Assembly (NCBI RefSeq): GCF_003751625.1
Contig: NZ_RJUL01000012.1
Span: 1-64,000, forward strand
Length of the DNA stretch: 64,000 nt
Direction of reading: 5' to 3'
Source: Gallaecimonas pentaromativorans
GTDB lineage: Bacteria > Pseudomonadota > Gammaproteobacteria > Enterobacterales > Gallaecimonadaceae
The notes beneath the pieces were generated by a model. The model made no database searches, was not told where the DNA came from, and worked only from the letters and a program-made list of their open reading frames with translations. A program made the translations under genes and the position numbers. Shown here one piece after another: positions 60,191 to 64,000 of this stretch. The first letter of the stretch is position 1; each line of letters starts with the position of its first letter.

Positions 60191-60636
60191 GCCCACTTAT
60201 TCTGCTGCTGGCCATGGCCCAGCCGCTAACGCCCATGCCGCCCTTTGACGACTTCAAGGTGATAACCGAGCGCAATTTGTTTGACCCGAGCCGGCGCACC
60301 GTCGCCAGTGGCGGCGCTTCGGCCAGCGCCGGTAGTCTCAACGATCAATGGACGCTCTCCGGCATCGTGCTGGAGGGCAGCCAGCGCCTGGCCCTCTTTG
60401 ACAGCAGCGACGGCAAACAAAGCCTGCGCCTGCAAAGCGGCATGCCTCTGGATGAGCGCTGGCAGGTACTGAAGATAGAAGCCGACTGCGTGGTGCTTGG
60501 CAGCGGCACAGAAGAAGTGCGCCTGGAACTGAGGGAGCGGCAACCGAACAACAAGGACAGCAAACCCAGGCGCAAACCGGGTAAAACCCAAGACGCCGGC
60601 AACGGCGCCCCACAACAACAAGGTGATGGGGGTTAA
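60187..60636 (+). CDS. gspN: short GspC/XpsN-like type II secretion protein
   Basis: 149-residue protein with the GspC homology-region signature FDDFKVITERNLFDPSRRT and a small beta-domain, then a charged Lys/Arg/Gln tail; no PDZ or strong membrane helix beyond a short N-terminal hydrophobic segment. It takes the place of GspC and lies just before gspD, as XpsN does in Xanthomonas. It likely links the inner-membrane platform to the secretin. Symbol reflects the Xps naming; it is not the GspN of Klebsiella. Confidence 0.82.
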   Translation: MSPLILLLAMAQPLTPMPPFDDFKVITERNLFDPSRRTVASGGASASAGSLNDQWTLSGIVLEGSQRLALFDSSDGKQSLRLQSGMPLDERWQVLKIEADCVVLGSGTEEVRLELRERQPNNKDSKPRRKPGKTQDAGNGAPQQQGDGG

Positions 60637-60637
60637 C

Positions 60638-62752
60638 ATGATGAGTGCACTCAAAACAGTGCTGCCGATGCTTTGCCTGCTGGTGGCCGGCTGCGCCCTG
60701 ACGCCAGCCGGGGAACATGCCAGTGACAATCCTTTTAGAAAATCCAACCAGGACGCCACTACCGAGGAGCCCAGTCTTTACGATCAGGCCCACCCAGGCA
60801 GGGGCGATGTGATGGCGCCGCTGATAACGGGCGAGGCCAATAACCCACCGCCCATGGAGCGGGTGGAAATTTACCCCGGCAGCGGCCACTTTGTGGGCCA
60901 GGCCGGGAGCGATGCCCCACGCAGCAGCGCCGGTGATGTCACCCTGAACTTTCAGGACACCGCCATCGGCGAGGTGGTAAAAACCATCCTTGGCGACATC
61001 CTGCGGGAAAACTACAGCATCGACGATGGGGTGCAGGGCAAGGTCAGCCTGCAAACCAGCAAACCCATCACCCGCGACGCCCTTATTCCCACCCTCGATA
61101 CCCTGCTGCAAATCAATGGCGCCGCCCTGGTGCGCAACAACGGCCTGTATCAGGTGGTGCCCACCGGCGAGGTGTCGCTGGGCGGCCTCAACCCCAGGCT
61201 CAAACTCAGCGCCGACAGGGGCTACCAGATGCTGGTGTGGCCCCTTAAGTACATTGGCGCCAAGGAGATGATGAAACTGCTTGAGCCCATCAAACCCAAG
61301 CAAGGCCTGCTGGAAGCCGATGAGCGGCGCAACCTGCTGACCATCGCCGGCACCCAATCCGACCTTTTAAGCCTGCGCGACACCATTCAGCTGTTTGACG
61401 TAGACCAGCTGCAAGGTATGTCGGTGGGCATTTTCCGGCTGCAAGCGGTAGAAGCAGGGGTCATTACCCAGGAGCTGGAAGCCATCTTTGGCGACAGCGC
61501 CGAGGGCCCGCTGGCGGGCATGGTGCGCTTTTTACCCATAGACCGGCTCAACGCGCTGCTGGTGATCACCCCCCAGGCCAAGTACCTGACTGACGCCCGC
61601 ACCTGGATAGAGCGACTGGACAAAGCCGACAACCCCCGCGGCCTCAACATGTACGTCTATTACGTGCAGAACTCCAAGGCCGACCGGCTGGCGGACATGC
61701 TCAGCAAGCTTTTCGAGGGCAGCAACGCCCGGCCCTCCAGCCAGCCCGCGCCGGATGTACCCCAGCCCAAGGCGCCGCCGGATGCGGTGCCGGTGGTGGC
61801 GGTGAGCGGCGGTATGGACACCACCAACCTTAATGTCGGCGAGGTGCAGATCATTGCCGACGAGGAGAACAACGCCCTGCTGATCATGGCCAGCCCCAGC
61901 GACTACGACAAAGTACACAAGGCGGTCAAACAGCTCGATGTGCTGCCGCTGCAAGTGCTGGTGGAAGCCACCATAGTGGAGGTTACCCTGCAGGACGAGC
62001 TGCGTTACGGCCTGCAGTGGTTTTTTAAAAACCGCTTTGGCAGCAAATCCGGCATCGGCTCACTGGGCACTCGGCCGCTGAGCTCACCCACCGATTACCT
62101 GGCCAGCGCCACCTATGAGGTGTTTGACGCCACCGCTACCCGGCTACTGCTCAACACCCTGGCCTCTGACTCCAAGCTCAACGTGGTGTCCTCTCCCTCG
62201 TTGATGGTGCTGGACAACCATACCGCTGCCATCCGGGTTGGCGATCAGGTGCCGGTACGCACCTCCCAGACCACCAACACCTCGTCTGACCTTGGCAACA
62301 TCACCAGCACTATCCAGTTCAAGGACACCGGCGTACTGCTGGAAGTGACCCCGAGGGTCAATGCCGGCGGCATGGTGGTGCTGGACATCACCCAGGAGGT
62401 CAACGACGTGGCCACCACCACCACCTCGGATATCGACTCGCCCACCATCACCCAGCGGCGCATCAATACCTCGGTGGCGGTGCAAAGCGGCGAGACCCTG
62501 GTGCTGGGAGGCCTGATTCGCGACAACCGCAGCAACGACAGCAGCGGCGTGCCCGGCTTGCGCCAGGTGCCGGTGCTGGGCTGGCTGTTTGGCTCGGCCG
62601 GGCGCAGCAATCAGCGCACCGAACTGGTGGTGATGATCACCCCCACCGCCGTCACCGACCGCGAAGAAGCGCGCCAGGTCACCCGCGAATACCGTAACAA
62701 GTTAAAAGGGGTTACCTTCCCCGCCGGGGCCTTTGGCCACAAAGGTAACTGA
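60638..62752 (+). CDS. gspD: type II secretion outer-membrane secretin GspD
   Basis: Multimeric outer-membrane channel. 704 residues: lipobox LVAGC (Cys19), N0/N1-N3 periplasmic domains from about 95 to 440, and the secretin domain ending in VVMITPTAVTDREEARQ with the conserved VPVLGWLFGSAGRSNQRTELVVMITP. The N-terminal lipid anchor suggests self-targeting without a separate pilotin. ATG 60638 follows the gspN stop by one base and has GGGGG 7 bases upstream; a GTG at 60623 inside gspN is rejected. Confidence 0.96.
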   Translation: MMSALKTVLPMLCLLVAGCALTPAGEHASDNPFRKSNQDATTEEPSLYDQAHPGRGDVMAPLITGEANNPPPMERVEIYPGSGHFVGQAGSDAPRSSAGDVTLNFQDTAIGEVVKTILGDILRENYSIDDGVQGKVSLQTSKPITRDALIPTLDTLLQINGAALVRNNGLYQVVPTGEVSLGGLNPRLKLSADRGYQMLVWPLKYIGAKEMMKLLEPIKPKQGLLEADERRNLLTIAGTQSDLLSLRDTIQLFDVDQLQGMSVGIFRLQAVEAGVITQELEAIFGDSAEGPLAGMVRFLPIDRLNALLVITPQAKYLTDARTWIERLDKADNPRGLNMYVYYVQNSKADRLADMLSKLFEGSNARPSSQPAPDVPQPKAPPDAVPVVAVSGGMDTTNLNVGEVQIIADEENNALLIMASPSDYDKVHKAVKQLDVLPLQVLVEATIVEVTLQDELRYGLQWFFKNRFGSKSGIGSLGTRPLSSPTDYLASATYEVFDATATRLLLNTLASDSKLNVVSSPSLMVLDNHTAAIRVGDQVPVRTSQTTNTSSDLGNITSTIQFKDTGVLLEVTPRVNAGGMVVLDITQEVNDVATTTTSDIDSPTITQRRINTSVAVQSGETLVLGGLIRDNRSNDSSGVPGLRQVPVLGWLFGSAGRSNQRTELVVMITPTAVTDREEARQVTREYRNKLKGVTFPAGAFGHKGN

Positions 62753-62756
62753 GCAA

Positions 62757-62792
62757 AAAGGCCGCTGTATCCTTGTTGATACAGCGGCCTTT
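62757..62792 (+). terminator. strong terminator after gspD
   Basis: A perfect 15-bp stem, AAAGGCCGCTGTATC (62757-62771) and GATACAGCGGCCTTT (62778-62792), with a 6-base loop; ends the eleven-gene T2SS operon. Confidence 0.9.
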
Positions 62793-63142
62793 CATTAAAT
62801 AACCAGCGTTATCAAGGCGTTGGAAATCCCTCTCCCCCAGCCTGTAATGGCAGCCTAACAACCGCCCCCTCGCCGCCCGGCGGCAAAGTTAATAAACCAA
62901 GCAAAATCAATCAGATAAAAACAAGGCATGAGTGTTGCGTTAATAGCGCCGGACATCGCCGGCGTTGGCCGGCAGGACTCGTTCGTTACGGGGATACAAG
63001 CAGTAGAGGGACGTCCCTGTCGAATGTACTTACCTCCCTCAAACCGGGATGGGCAGCAGAACCATGGCAGTGGGCACTGCACACCACGGCACCGGGAGAC
63101 CCAGGTCCACACCAGCATGCTGGCGTGGCCTTAGGAGGTGGA
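62793..63142 (+). promoter_or_regulatory. long structured leader/promoter region of the following secreted-protein gene
   Basis: 350 bases without a credible gene. An AT-rich part (62885-62930) could hold the promoter. Downstream are inverted repeats: AGGGACGTCCCT (63007-63018, perfect palindrome), GCAGTG-GG-CACTGC (63067-63080), and a 10-bp dyad CCACACCAGC-AT-GCTGGCGTGG with one mismatch (63107-63128) just before the AGGAGGTGG ribosome-binding site. No known riboswitch core (including c-di-GMP-I) was recognised. Confidence 0.45.
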
Positions 63143-64000
63143 CATGCGAAATTCCCTTTCAGGCAAAAGATGGCCAACTTTCTGGAAAAAAACCAGATGG
63201 TTGGCCGCCGCGGCGCTCGCCCTTGGGGTGGGGGTCACGGTTTACGCCGTGCACGACAACGGGCTCTTTGAGCTCGACGGCAACACGGTGGTTAACACCC
63301 CAGGCCTTGACGATGCCGAGAGCATCTATGCCAAGGTGATGGGGGACCCGACAGCAGCAGGCACCTATTCGGAGGACTTCTCTTTTGACGACTTCTCCCC
63401 AGACCCGACCTACTTCGGCCAAGGGGACAAAGATATCCAGAACGTTTCCCAGTGGGAATGTACGCAGCCCAACAACGTTGGGCCCAAATTCAACATCCTT
63501 AACGGCTTCTCCGGCGCCTACCAGATGATGGTGGACGGCCAGCCCCACACCCTGCTGGTGGCCGGGGCCGACCGGGAAAGCAACAACGGCAGTGCCAACG
63601 TCGGTATCTGGCTGTTCCAGGGCGTAGTGGGTTGCGACCCGCTCTCCGGCCTTGGCTTCCAGGGCCAGAAAACCGATGGCGACATCCTGCTGGTATCCGA
63701 GTTTACCGGTGGCGGTAAAATCTCCACCATCATCGCCTACCGCTGGATAGACCCCGACGGGGTGCCCGACACCGGCGACGAAGTGCTGGGGCAACTGATT
63801 GACCCGGACAACTCGGTCGCCTTGACCGGCACCTACAACGGTGACGAAATCATCAATGAAGATGACCCCTTCATCTCAGGGACAGACTGCACCGCCACCG
63901 CGCCCGACCACCACAGCACCGGTAGCCCGGACTTGTGTGCCTCGGTCAACGCCAGCAACATCACCCCCGCCTGGACCACCGATGTACGTCAGCCGGGCCA
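63143..64000 (+). CDS. large secreted protein of unknown function, N-terminal part
   Basis: Open frame from ATG 63143, behind AGGAGGTGG, that runs past the window end (286 residues seen). A basic n-region (about 1-18) and hydrophobic stretch WLAAAALALGVGVTVYA (about 19-35) form an export signal. The mature part starts DNGLFELDGNTVVN and contains GADRESNNGSANVGIWLFQGVVGCDP, wording seen in large extracellular or surface proteins with repeated beta-sandwich domains; it is acidic, as secreted proteins of salt-water bacteria often are. No catalytic motif in the visible part. It lies 390 bases after the T2SS operon and could be a T2SS substrate, but this is inference. Confidence 0.8.

Noticed and set aside
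62855-63134. Open frames on both strands in the leader before 63143
   Set aside because: Cys/Pro-rich or featureless translations in a region of inverted repeats; better read as a structured leader.
62793-63142. c-di-GMP-I (GEMM) riboswitch before the secreted-protein gene
   Set aside because: The conserved GEMM core blocks are not present, so no riboswitch class can be named.

Overview
This 64 kb window is chromosomal DNA of a GC-rich gammaproteobacterium. The gene order yrdA-yrdB-aroE-(hemF)-tsaC-yrdD-smg-dprA | def-fmt-rsmB-trkA, then trkH-hemG, yigZ-pepQ | fadBA, glyQS, and finally gyrB-recF-dnaN-dnaA | rpmH-rnpA-yidD-yidC-mnmE, matches the replication-origin half of Enterobacterales/Alteromonadales-type genomes. 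The combination with an intact pel operon and an Xps-ordered type II secretion operon suggests a free-living, probably marine organism near Gallaecimonas, Aeromonas or Shewanella. That placement is inference; no rRNA gene lies in the window to settle it.

Layout. 1-330: promoters (P1, P2), boxB-like hairpin and boxA of an rRNA operon that reads leftward out of the window. 333-14568: housekeeping block (gamma-carbonic anhydrase, shikimate dehydrogenase, heme synthesis, tRNA threonylcarbamoylation, DNA uptake, N-formyl-methionine cycle, 16S methylation, K+ uptake). 14569-26416: complete seven-gene pelABCDEFG operon for a c-di-GMP-controlled cationic exopolysaccharide, lying between hemG and yigZ. 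26400-35347: yigZ, pepQ, fadBA, tusA, glyQS. 35408-38978: small accessory block (flavodoxin-fold quinone reductase, divergent LysR regulator, ABC-F ATPase). 39159-49324: gyrB-recF-dnaN-dnaA and divergent rpmH-rnpA-yidD-yidC-mnmE. 49790-52920: DUF1656/HlyD/FUSC efflux operon. 53024-62752: type II secretion operon in the order E-F-G-H-I-J-K-L-M-N-D. 63143-64000: start of a large secreted protein that runs off the window behind a long leader with several inverted repeats.

Regulatory signals. Five ParB-type parS sites (core TTTCACGTGAAAC or TTCCACGTGAAAC) lie between 27011 and 41629, marking the centromere-like partition region near the origin; no parAB genes are present here. A 16-bp palindrome with GTCAA-N4-TTGAC architecture, the layout of FleQ boxes, overlaps the -10 of the probable pel promoter, and a second site with the same architecture sits 50 bp upstream of gspE. 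This suggests that exopolysaccharide and secretion operons share a c-di-GMP-responsive regulator. Five GATC sites spaced about one helical turn apart precede dnaA, a SeqA/Dam-type arrangement. A PsrA-like operator precedes fadBA.

Functionally, PelF polymerises and PelD/E/G move the polymer across the inner membrane under c-di-GMP control, PelA trims and deacetylates it, and PelB/C export it. GspE-M, N and D form an inner-membrane ATPase platform, pseudopilus and outer-membrane secretin.
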